Assembly (NCBI RefSeq): GCF_900963305.1 | Contig: NC_042532.1 | Span: 12,011,207-12,075,206 of the forward strand | Length of the DNA stretch: 64,000 nt | Direction: 5' to 3' | Source: Echeneis naucrates | Taxonomy: Eukaryota > Chordata > Actinopteri > Carangiformes > Echeneidae | Shown: positions 1 through 12,050 of the stretch, piece by piece | Position numbering within the stretch: position 1 is the first letter of the stretch | Layout of the letters: each line of letters begins with the position of its first letter | The notes under the pieces: model-generated | Databases searched by the model: none | What the model saw: the letters and a program-made list of their open reading frames with translations, nothing else | Told to the model about the DNA's origin: nothing | Made by a program: the position numbers and the translations under genes

Positions 1-165
1 TACTCTCCATCTCCCCTCCCTCCCCTCTCGCTGCCTGTCCTTCCCCCTCTATTCAGGCTACAGAGTGTATGCTCTCCTCGCAGCATGAGTAAGGAAGAGT
101 GATAATAGAAAAAGGCAGTCTTGCTGCATCAGTACATTTACTCTACTCTCTATCTCCTCATCCAG

Positions 166-2490
166 GAGAGAGATAAGTTCTACATGTCTCGCATTGTGGT
201 GTTAGAGCTTCTGCAGGCTCTCAAATTCAAGTCTCCTCTGCCTGACACAAACTTATTACTGCTGGTCCAGGTAAAACTGCAGTCTTTCACACACAAGTTT
301 GACACAAACCAAAATACAGGGCCCTCTGCTGAATACCGTGCTAAAATCGGTCTTGTGGAATTTGTCAGTTCATTTGTGCAGATATCGGCACACGTCTAGC
401 AGAATCCACCATCATCCAAAAGCACATGATCCTGACGCTGCCGGGGGTAAGACTTTAGTTGCTTTGTTTTGGATCGTATTAAAATCAGCCTCATAAAGCA
501 GCAGGAAAATGAACACAGTTCCCAGTGTGATTCCTCCAAAAGGATAAACTGCTTTTGTTCTCCACAGTGCACAACTGCAGCAATGGAATGCATGAGGCAA
601 TACACAAGCGAGCTTCTGGACTTCATTGCAGATATGCACACGCTAACTAAACTGAAAGTAGGTTTTTACTCTTCATGTGAGCGCCACATAAGCAGAGCAT
701 CTTATCCTTTGCTCTCCATCGTAAGCGTGGACTTTGTCTTCAAATCTGTTACTCAGAGCCATATGAAGGCTTGCTGTCAACCGCTGCATGAGGACACTTT
801 TGGGGGGAACCTGAAAGTGGGCTTGGCACAAGTCGCTGCAATGGAGATCAGTAAAGGCAATCATCGTGATAACAAAGCTGTCGTCCGTTATCTTCCCTGG
901 CTTTATCATCCTCCATCCACCATGCAACAAGGGTAAAAATGGCAGTTTTAGTAATGTAGTCCTCCTAACCTTCATGCAGTAAAACATTATCTATTTATAT
1001 AGATGATTGATAATATTTGGTTTGTGATGCTTACAGAATAAAAAAACCACCACAACAACATGTTTTTTAAATAATTGAAGGACCTCTCTGTGGACATTTT
1101 AAATGCTTTATCAAAAATGTTGGTGCATCTCAAATACTAAAACTTGCACAAATAAAACCAAAACCTGGTTTTGGAGCAGGTAGACCTAAAGAGAAAACCG
1201 AATAGATGTTTTTATTAAATAATTCACGTGAATCTAAAATATTACTTAACTGTGAGATGTTATATTGTTGAGAAATATGAGAGTAGTATTTTGGAAAATA
1301 TAATGTGAACTCATCTGTACAACTGAATTTTCTGCGCAGGCCAAAAGAATTCATCGAGTGTGTGTCCCACATCCGACAGCTGTCCTGGCTTCTTCTGGGC
1401 TCCTTGACACACTGTGCCCTGCACCAGGGCTCCATATCCTGCATGCCCATCCCTCTAGATGCTGGCTCCCACATCGCAGATCATCTTATTGTCATCCTCA
1501 TTGGCTTCCCAGAACAGTCCAAGGTCTGGCAGATATAAATCCCTTCTAATGATCCTGCCTAAGAGGTGTTAATATGATGTATAATCCTCTCACTGGCCTT
1601 TCCTGTTGGTCTTGATCTCCCCAGACGTCAGTGCTGCACATGTGCTCTCTGTTCCACGCCTTCATGTTCGCCCAGCTTTGGACCATTTACTGTGAACAGG
1701 CAGCCGCTGCTCCATCTCTGCAGAACCAGAACCAAACCGAGTTTTCTTCCAGCGCCATCCTCACCGGCCTCGAGTTCTGGAGTCGAGTTACACCCAGCAT
1801 CCTGCAGCTCATGGCCCACAACAAAGTAGTGAGTGCTGGGACTTTCTCTTTTCCACTAAGGATCTAGTTAAGCTAGTTAAGGTGTAAGGTGGTAATTAGA
1901 ATAATAAATGAATTCATTTTTAGTTGTTTGTGTATATGAAGTTGAATTTTTATTGTTTTCTCAGATGGTGGAGATGGTGTGTCTCCATGTCATTAGTTTG
2001 ATGGAAGCCCTGCAGGAGTGCACCTCCACCATATTTGTCAAGGTTTGTTATGTCTTCAGTATACATTCTGTAGTCTAAAGTCTTTTTCCACATGAATAAT
2101 ATGTCCTCGCAAATTAGCCTAACAAAACCTCTGTTCATTCCTCCCTTTAGTTAATTCCGATGTGGCTTCCCATGATTCAGTCAAACCTTAAAGTAAGGCT
2201 TTTGAAAAGTCTCCAGATATTATTAAAACAGGTCAACATGTAAGTGAGTTGAGGTGATTTCAGATTAAGATGTCGTTGCCTTCTGTTCCTTCCTCTGTCA
2301 GCATCTGTCTGCGGGGCTGCAGTTGCGTCTCCAGGCCATCCAGAACAGGGTTAACCACCAGTGTCTGCAGGGCCAGTCATCTGGAGCCCCACCATTTGCG
2401 CTGCGCAAATGGCTGCAGTGCACCCAGTTCAAGATGGCTCAGGTGGAGATCCAGTCATCTGAGGCTGCCTCACAGTTTTATCCCATGTGA
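166..2490 (+). CDS. unc79: UNC79 (NALCN channel complex subunit), C-terminal 381 residues
   Basis: UNC79 is a very large HEAT/armadillo-like scaffold that binds UNC80 and is needed for the NALCN sodium-leak channel in neurons. Only the 3' end lies in the window. Nine exons join in one frame: 166-270, 369-446, 568-657, 757-932, 1340-1523, 1625-1828, 1965-2042, 2151-2192 and 2302-2490 (stop TGA). All have AG acceptors and GT donors and compatible phases. The protein begins ERDKFYMSRIVVLELLQ and ends SSEAASQFYPM, which I recognise as the UNC79 C-terminus; no enzymatic motif is visible. The rest of the gene lies to the left of the window. The call rests on memory of the family sequence and on the PRIMA1 neighbour. 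Confidence 0.9.
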
Positions 2491-2883
2491 TCTGCATCTG
2501 TGCCCTTAGAACTGCATGCATCTGCAACAGGCTGTTCTCAGAAAAACAGGACTCAACATGAACTGATGCTGTGTGGGATTCATTTGGTAATAATCATCCA
2601 GCGCCTTTAGTATTATACCTGAATATGTACAGTAAATCTCTGCTATTTTAAAGCCCTGGTACTGGGGATAATTAAAGGTTTGGTAGGCGTATGTGGGATA
2701 ATTGTATCAGGTGCCTAACTGTTGTATTCAACAGATTTAGAGTCAGACATTGACTAAGAGAATTTCTATAAACCCGTGTTAGCAAGAGTGAGGGTCTGGA
2801 AGCAAATGCTTGTTGAACCTTAGATTTAACGCTGTGACATTCAGATTCTATTTCTTTTTAAGTTGCTTGATTGCAAGTTGGAT

Positions 2884-2889
2884 AATAAA
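2884..2889 (+). terminator. Candidate poly(A) signal of UNC79
   Basis: A canonical AATAAA hexamer lies about 390 bp after the UNC79 stop codon. It is the first canonical signal I noticed downstream. Use of the site is inferred from the hexamer only. Confidence 0.45.
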
Positions 2890-3661
2890 AGTATGAGTAT
2901 TTCTAAATGCTGAGTTACTATCATTTCACATTAACCGCTGAGCCATTCAAAATTCAAATGTGACATTTACTGCTCTTTGATGTCCTGACTGTTGTGGAAA
3001 ATGTCCAGTTTACCATAATGCAGATGGACGAGTGATAAAATTAGCTCAGATTTTTTTTTTTTTTTTTAAACTCCTACGTACGAGAAATTCAACCTCAGGT
3101 GTCTCTGGGAAAATAACATGACATGCATTACCCAGCTCCCGCCCGAGATTCTTGTCAGACTGTCAGTCATGCTGCCTCTCGCCATCTAGGCTCAAATCGA
3201 TCAGAGGCCAATCTGAGTTGCAGCAGCAGCTTTGTAACTCGATAAGGTGGAGCCAGACATTGGAGGTAAACAAGACTATTTTGGTTTTGCCCCCTTCCTC
3301 CCGGCCCGAGAGTAGAAAGCGCCCCACCACCTTTGCCTCTTTCTCCATTCCACCTCATTGGCAGCAGTGAAACAGATTGGCCCACGCATATACCAAGCAA
3401 ATACAATTACCTTTGGCCTAATGTGGTTTGGTGTGATTAAGCATTATTGTGAGGTCTAACCGCATTACCACAAAGCTCTTGTCCGAGAATAACAGACGAC
3501 ATGACAGCAGGGCTAGAGAGCCGAACAGCACATTAGTCTCTGTTTTGATCTTCTCTGCTGTAAGGATTTCATTAACAAGCTTTAAGATGAATTCAATCTG
3601 ATGATTTGAACACACATTAATGCATTCTACGATACAATAATGTACAAAAATAGGCCATATA

Positions 3662-3707
3662 TATCTACATCTATCTATATCTATATAGATATAGATAGAT
3701 GTAGATA
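3662..3707. repeat. 46-bp perfect palindrome made of ATCT/AGAT units
   Basis: The sequence reads the same on both strands about a centre between 3684 and 3685, with 23 bp perfect arms and no spacer. It is built of ATCT units that switch to AGAT units. It is a microsatellite-type cruciform-prone site rather than a gene or transposon end. Confidence 0.9.
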
Positions 3708-5780
3708 CACACACACACAAACTTCCTGGTGACCCCAAGCCAGCTGAATCTGGCTGGAGTGACCCTTCTCATCAACCACTCGTCTTGACTCATCAAAGAG
3801 TCCCTCTCCTGCTGTCTGCCTGTGTGTGTGTGCTAAAGTCATGCTGGATGCAGGTGTGTTTGTGTGTGTGTGTGCGTGCGTGCGTGTGTCCCTGCATGTG
3901 CAAAGGGTGTGTGTGCTTAATCAAGTCCCTTTGCTCTAGGGTTGCATCTGTCTGCCACTGCCACTGTTGTGATCGTTTGAACTCGCAGCCCTTTTCGAAA
4001 AGAACCTCTCTCATTAGCAGCAGCTTATGTAATCAGTGTCCCACAGGTATCCAACACTTTCCCCACCCCTGCCTGCCTGCCTGCTGCCTCCTGGAGGACC
4101 ATATGGGAGGGCGCTGACCTGATGAGCAGGCAGCTGGAGGTACTGAGGGTAATTAACACTGACCAAAGGCCTCTCAGGCAGAGAGGGTGTGTGTGGGTCC
4201 TCGAAGATGGTGAAGGTCAGCTTTGAAAGGACTGTTCAAGTTTATGCACCAACGCAAAGTGTCATCAGGTGTGTGGTTCCCTGATTAAAAAGAGAGGTTG
4301 TCCCACACGGACAAGCAGTTCAAAACAACCAGTAGTTTTGTACAACCCTAATTTGAAAGAATCTGTGTATCAGCGTCCTCTTCGCTCTGTGGAAATACCT
4401 TCTGAGAGCTTTGTACAGCTTGTTGAGACAGTGACAATCCCTGGTCCCCCCCGCCTAGTGCTGTCACTTTGCTTTTATTACAGTGAAATCCTCAGCGCCC
4501 TGGCTGGACAATGCATGAATGTTTAAATTGCTCAGTGTCCATCTGCATTACCATCAAGTGAGAAGGCAAAATAGTCTATGGTCCCTCATTCGCATTATAA
4601 TTCACTGACATTCCTCTTCAGTGCTTTTCTGCATCAGCTTGTGTAGTACAGGTTTGCCCCCCTTATTTGTTTCACATCATTGGCTAGAGTTAATGTATAA
4701 TGTGCAATTTAAAATAGAAATGGGAAAATGTCTTTTTGATTTAATGTACTGATTCAGCTTCTTTGGTTGAGGTGTTTTTGATCCAATTTGCTTCTTTTAT
4801 TGCCTTTTAAAATCCTAGTCTCTTTTAGACAAACTTGTGTTGTTGCTGCAGAAATGTGCAAGCATGCTTTTATTCTGACATTATTACTGATTGAGCCCAG
4901 AGCCAGCACAATATGTGACCTATAAGTTGTCTTGTTTGCATCATTAAGCCCCATGGAGTGGAATATGCTTGATAATCGCAGTTCATTAAAGATGCACTGT
5001 GTGAGACAGACTGCGAACATGTCCTCCCACTGCAGGGGGCCTGGGAGACACGGTCAGCCCGGCTCTGCCCAAGACATGAATGGCACACCACAGCATCGTG
5101 CAGACAGGACGGGCTCAGGCTAAATATAACAGTCTCTCTTTTATCACCTTCTTCATATATGAGCCAGCTTGTCTGCTATCACATAACAACAGACACAGTA
5201 CACCTCTTCAAACACAATAGACTGTAGGTCTCTTATTATGTACAGTTTTATTTACAACTGAAAAACTCAGCAATGAAATCAACTTATGCACATCTTTCTA
5301 TCTGTTTGGTATAATGCATAAATTGTGTATGTACTATTGATTGCTATATATACATTAATGGCTTGCTCCATCAACATGACAACATTGACATAATTCTAAA
5401 TGGTAGCACATTGTTTCAGTTTTACTAGATATAAACATATGTTCTGTTACGCTGTACATGAATTAACAGTCCAGAAGGCAGATATTTAAATATCAATATT
5501 TACATTCATGCATCCATCATTTCTCTCATATAGGTACATGGTGGGGTATACTGTTAGCCAATGCCTGTGCATGTTTTCGATGCAAGCATGTTTTTCCAAA
5601 TCTCCACAGTTTAGCCAATATCTATACTTCACTGACAGCCACGGAGTACAGCCCACTCTCACTGAGTACACTCACAGACAGACGGGCGGACAGAAAGACA
5701 CACAGAGCCACACACACACACTCCAAAACACATGTATACACATGCATGCACGCACATACACACAGATGATCCGATGTAAA

Positions 5781-5824
5781 ATATATATATATCTATATAT
5801 ATATATATATAGATATATATATAT
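5781..5824. repeat. 44-bp perfect AT-rich palindrome
   Basis: Alternating TA units are interrupted symmetrically by one C (5793) and one G (5812). This gives 22 bp perfect arms about a centre at 5802.5. CA-rich simple sequence lies immediately to the left (about 5700-5762). Confidence 0.9.
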
Positions 5825-7419
5825 GCAGAGCAGCATTGAGTGATGCTCAAGTTCAGCTTGGAGGAGGATGCCTGTGACAGCACTGAGTCCCACACATCCC
5901 TGCTGAGGCCATCCTCTGTGAAACCTGATCTATAGCTATTGGCTAAGTCTCTTGTCTCTCACCAGTCACAAGGTCAGCCCTGGGCTCATGTCCTCTGTTC
6001 CTATAGTGACGGGCTAAGCTCTTCTTGACAGAAAGAACCCCGAAGATTGTCAAACCCAATCCACAAAACACATCTGAAGGCATCTGGCTGACCCAAAGAC
6101 TCTGAAATAACAAGATTTAACCAGATGACCTGTGACAGCACATTGAACTTGTTAGGGCGGGTTGGGGGCAGGGCTTGGATGGAGCTCATTCATAAACAGG
6201 GACTGACATATGTTGCAGCCCAGAAATAATGTTTGCAAAACACTCACGTAGCACATCATGGAGACGCCTTACTTTTGAAGTCTCAAGGAAACAGAAAAAG
6301 CAGATGGGACACCCCGAGACAAAACAACTTATACCAAAACTCTTTGCAGAGTAAGTGTGTTTTCTCCATCAGTGTCTGACAGCAGCTGACAGCAGATTTA
6401 AAGCAGTGGAGCATCACAAGTGAGTTCCATGGTTTATAAATTATTTACTCAAAAAACAGAGCTATCAAGAAATAAAATGGGTTAATCAAGATGCTCAAGA
6501 TTTCTCAAGATGTGAGCAATGAACAACAGTTTTTTTTTTTCCTTGAAGTAAAAAAATAAATTCAGAAGTAGATAAGTAAATAAATAGAGCAAATAAATAG
6601 ATGAATAACTGAAGTATATTACATTGAACCAAAGTCTTTTGTGGCATTTTTGGCATGGTAAAATGACCAAAACGTCCCATGATAGTGTCATTGCTCTGTT
6701 TTTTTGTTGTTTTTTTTTTTTTTTTTTTCTCCAAAGATGGATTCCTTTAAATTGCATAGTCAGATGAATCCACATCTCAGAGCCTGGACCAACAGCAACA
6801 TCATGCCTCTCACAAAGCATTTGTCTCAAAAATGGAGAACAAAAGACGGACCGTGTGAGGATTGGAAATATAAAAAAAAGTTGCATTCTCTGTAAAAACT
6901 GCATGCATGTTGTTTTTTCGTTGGAGGACCCGTCCCGTCAGGCCTCCCGTGGGACTGCAGGGCTGCTGTATTGTATTGTCTTGTTGTTCCAATGCAGATG
7001 TCAACAGTGCGTGAGGTTTGGATCTGCAGCAGACTGGCAGACAGTCCCTCTCCAGCCAGCAGCCAACCAGCCTGTCAGCAACACTTGCTGTTACTAAAAG
7101 CATAATGTTCAGCCTGCTGTGCCCCTTTTGATACCATTGGAGGGATGGGGGGGATTGGGGGGGGGTTTGTGGATCTTTCTCTTTGTCCCTGCTGCCTCGA
7201 TTTAATTTTTTTCTTTCCATCTTTTATAGCTCTTCTTGAGCTGAATAGTGTCTTCAGTCCAGGCAGCATGCCAGCAAAGGGGGAAGGTTTACCTATTTGA
7301 AAACGTCCGGGTTGAAAAATCCCTGTTGCATTCTGGGTGAGAGGGGTAACTGTTGTTTTCTGGGTAAGGTGGAAAGACATTAGTGGTGATGTTGCTTCCC
7401 GAGTCTTCCTGGAGACAGT

Positions 7420-10400
7420 CTATACCACAGTGTTGTTCGTACCCATGGCCTTCTTGTTACGGATGCTCATGGCATATTCCCCACGACTCGTCCCATTCTC
7501 TTCTTTTCGTAGTGGTTTCCTGTGAATAAACATTTTCATAAAGTGAGGATAAATTCCTGGTCCAGAGAGTTTCGACATTGTATTCGTCATGAGCTAAATG
7601 CCATGTCATTAAACAGAGTTTGTGGACTGCTAACCTTTAGGCTGATTTGATTTCTCAGGCTGCTCTGGGTGGATGTGCTGGCCTCAGTGATCCTTTTTAA
7701 TAAGCTCAGTGTTCAAAGGTCACTTTTGGAAGGAGACAGGAGGGAAGGATGCATTGCAACACAGGGAATTAAGCAATTATCTACCCTGACGGGGGGGGGG
7801 GGGTGCAATCTTCCCACTAAGTAATGAGGATGTGTGTGGCTGTCAAAACAATTTGGGAATACCATTGATATATAACCTCTTGTGAAATTCCCTCTCAACA
7901 CTCGATGTGTGGTAATACTTCGTCCTTCCTGCGAGTGTGTTCTGGTACAAAATAAAGCTGCAACACATGATCTCCTTGCTGCTACTGGCCTGTGAAGAGC
8001 AGTATCATTCAATGCCGCCCTTTTCATGCACTCCTCTGTGCCTTTGTGTTTATTATATTTGTCCAGTGTACTGTGGTTTGTGCAGCGACCCCCTCAGCTG
8101 CTCTCCCCTGCCTGGGCTTATGTAACTCAGAGACAGATCTGAATACAGTTAGTACAGTCATTGTCCCACTCAACGCCGTACAGTGCCTTCACTGGCACAG
8201 AGGACCCTTGAGTGACATCTTAGCTCACTATTGCCTCTCCTCTCCAAAGAAGGTCGACCAGTCCAACTTTGGCGAACAGTCATTCTCGGTCACGCTGGCA
8301 CAAATCGTTTTTGATTTCTCAGGCATTGTGCAGAGAGGGAATCCCTATTGGGTGAAATCTGCTCATTTCTCTGTAACATAATGCAATCCAATATCACAGC
8401 TCTGCAAGAAAAAGAAACAATTTATTTACCAGGTGAATTACGTTTTAGTTTTGTTCAGACTGTCAGAGAAGTGTATGCCATTTTTGAAAGATGCAGGAGT
8501 TTTGCTGCCAAAGTCTGCCGGTTAACAAGGAGGTGATTTTAGCCAACTTCAGACAGACGCTGATGGGAGAAGACTTTTCCTTGCTTGTGTTACTTTATAC
8601 TACACACTACCTCAGGAAATCCCATAATCTCTAAATTGCCACTTGTGTTCATCATTTTGTGGTGTTTTTGTATGGTGTTGCATTATAGTCTTTCTTCTTT
8701 GGTTTGAATTTATCAATGGGCTTAATAATTAACATGAATTTAAATCAACATCTGTGAAAAGATATTTAAATTTCCCAAACTCATCATCAAACTGAGACAT
8801 AAAAAGATGAAAGGTTGGTGGATTTAATTAGAACCATGTATTAACATAAATATTTCTTGTTGGTGTGTCAGTCTACTAAATGTTCAATCAGGACTTCTTC
8901 ATGCACATGTGCCCTCCATTTATTCATAATTCCTGTGCTGTTAGTTCAGTTTGTCAGCTGCGCTTTAGGCTGTGTGATTTTGCCACACCTTTGAAACAAC
9001 CATACCGTCGCTGTCAGGCTCTCTAAGCTGTCCCAAATTTCAGTTGTTTTCAGCTGTCATTTCAGCGCTGTGCATCACCCCCAGTGCTCACAAGAGCTCC
9101 TCAGAAATCCCACACAGCTTGACTCCTTCCAATTTTTCAGTGGAAGGTGCACAGTGTTCATCTGTCAACACTCTCTGAATGTTTACCTGTCTGCAAAGTG
9201 TTTCACCTCAATCACAGTGGGGGCTAAATAATAAACACTCCAGGTGTGCCTCCTCTCCAAGCTTTAACCTTGCCAGCGACATGGTGCTGGGAATGGCAGT
9301 TTCAGTCTGTCAATCAGCCCGACCACTTCGGTCCAGACTAAAATATATTACATAAGAGCTATTACATGGCCTCCCATTTTACGCGGACATTCATGTTCCC
9401 TAGAGGACAAATCCTACTGACTTAGATGGCGCCCTGACTTTTCCACTAGCACCACCATTAAGTGCACATTTGTGGTTTTGAGTGAAACGCCTAAACAACT
9501 ATTGGATGTGTTGCCACAAAATTTTGAACAGACATTAATGTCTCCCCTGGGATGAACAATAATACGTCCTCTGAATCTGCATCATAACGTTTAGAGTTTT
9601 ACAAAAAAGTTTCAGAAAAAGCGCGGGATGATGACTAAGGCTTTCCTGGAGGACTGTTAACTGGGAAGGGTCGCGTGGCTCAGGACACCAGGGACGCAGG
9701 CTGGCCATGTAGGACAGATGCTGCTTGCTGTGTCCCTGTGGGACCTGGGGAAAGCCTGAGAAGGGAAACTGTCCAGCCCCGGGATGGAAACACATTTTGC
9801 TGCAGGGGGATGATTGGCTTATGCAGCTGCAGCTCAGGGAGGGATATTCCCACATTCTCACTATGGGACAGATGGCATTGTTTATAGCCAGTCTGGGAAG
9901 TCACTCTCTTGGAACAGAGAGTAGGTGGGATCTGGATTCATTATGCGCGATGAAACTAATAGTTTAGTTTCAACAAATTTTTCAATTCAATAGATTTGGG
10001 CAGGAGGCTGTTTTATGCCACTTTTCAGTTAGCAAGTGGCAAGAGAGAGGCGAATAATGAGCAACAAACGGCAGGAATTGAACGTATCCATGCTAACCAC
10101 TCAACCACCCCAACTGCCTTTGATTTTGCACTTCTTGACAGCTCTGTATTTCATGCCATGGTATAGTGATCTACAGCATGAACAGCGCTCCATGCCCTGT
10201 TTATTTCTCAGGCTGTAATCTCCGGTCAGACTGACCATGTTGCTTGGGGCCGCCATACAGGGCAGGGCACTGGGGCCCCAAACCGACCTCTACCCAGGAC
10301 TTCAATAATAGATGCCATGCTGTTGACACATGGCAGGTGGCAACACAGGACTTCACAGGTTAGATGAATATTTCATATCAAAGCTGTGCAATCACAGCAC

Positions 10401-12010
10401 ACATTGCTGTTTGAAGTTTGGGGAATGGATCATGGTGAAATTGGGACATGTGTTAAGCTGTTTACAATCACTGCAGCCATCTGGAAATTAGAGTAAAAAG
10501 CGTTAAAAAACAGACTGTTAAAATCTGCCACCAGTTTTGATGGTGACAGAACAGCAATTTTTAAAATAAAACAGAGGAGATTAATAATGCATCAGTAAAT
10601 GGATATTAAACCATTTCGCCTGACAAGTCAGAGTCTGATACAATATATTATCCTTGGACAGCACTGGCTGTGATGTATTATCTGCCTTTGGACAAGCCTC
10701 CCAGTGCGGGACGTGATTGGGAAAAGCATCTAGCTTCATTAGTCAGTTGGTTTGAGTTTTGTTTGTTTTGGCTTCTTGGATGGCTGACAGCCTGGACTGC
10801 AGCATCATGTCTTTAGCTTTGGATGGCACAGCAACACTGAAACGCAGCATGTGTCTGAATCCTCTGCTCTAAGCTTGCACACACCAGCCTCCCTGGTGCT
10901 GTGGACTCTGAATAGAATTGTATGGAAGTGTTTTTTCTCTCCGGTCCCCTTTGCTTCTGACAAATGACTGGCAGACAAAGATTATAAAACATAACGAAAG
11001 GGCAGGGGGGCTGGGACCTGCAGAGCTAGCTCCTCTACCGTCTGTGGCGCTCAGGCCTTGGCCCTTGGCCAGCTGATTTTCATTGGGAAAGCCCACAGCA
11101 CCAAGGGGCTGGAAAAGCTATATATAACTGGCTGTGTTTTTCTCACTGACAAACCCTCTCTCACATTCTTATTGACTAAGACGCTCAATTATTTCCCTGC
11201 ATGCTTTGGAAGACAACATTTTATCTGCCCTTTTTGCTGAGTTTCCTCCCTTATTCTTTCAAGAATGATGGACGATCAGAGCATCCATGACAAATGTTAG
11301 AAGATAGCGCATTATTCCTTGGGCAGCTCTCTTATTGGCTGGAGACTAATGAATGTGTAATGAGGCCAGTCTGGCTGGACCTGTGTATTTTTTCCCTTTT
11401 TCATTCAGAGTGGAGAGCAGTTTGGCATGGCACAAAGTCTGCAGTCTAGAGCCCACAGAGCTTCAGGACACGACCCGCTTGCATGTATAAAAGATGTGGC
11501 CTGTGACTGAATGACTGCGCAAATTAATTCATAAATAATGACTTGGGTTTGGGGCTACAACCCGTATTACAACAACACTTTCCTACCACTGCTGCATTAA
11601 AAAAGGTGCCCCTTGGCAACACAGGGGGCTGGAGAATTGCCATAATGAATTCCTGAGCCAACTACCCATTACTTCCGCTGCCTGACTTTGCCTATTTGTT
11701 GTTTAAAGAAAGGAGAAATAGAGTTCTGCTGAGGAAAGTCATATATGGAATGCAGTCGTAATATAGTCCCATAAATATAATAAGGTATGACACAAAATCT
11801 ATTTAAGTACACATAAATAAAACATAAAAGTAGATCCCCAATTTAGCACACACATCTGTGGCAGTTCTCACACGTGAGTGTGAGAGTTAATGTTTGTGCC
11901 ATATTTTATGGGGTGTGTAAATATGCCAAGATGATGTATGTAGAGATGTTGTGTATATGAATGGGTGCACACCAGTATCCCCTTCCTGACTCTCCATGCA
12001 TGGGCGGTGC

Positions 12011-12050
<40 letters not shown>

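Larger units (their letters stand above)
2491..7419. other. UNC79 3' UTR and UNC79-PRIMA1 convergent spacer
   Basis: I see no protein-coding gene here. The first 400 bp are probably UNC79 3' UTR, and the right end may include the PRIMA1 3' UTR, since PRIMA1 is transcribed leftward and stops at 7420. The spacer holds two perfect AT-rich palindromes (3662-3707 and 5781-5824), GT-rich and CA-rich tracts (about 3818-3910 and 5700-5762), a poly(T) run near 6710-6729 and a G-rich stretch near 7142-7166. The short open frames are scattered, low in complexity and lack splice context. Confidence 0.6.
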
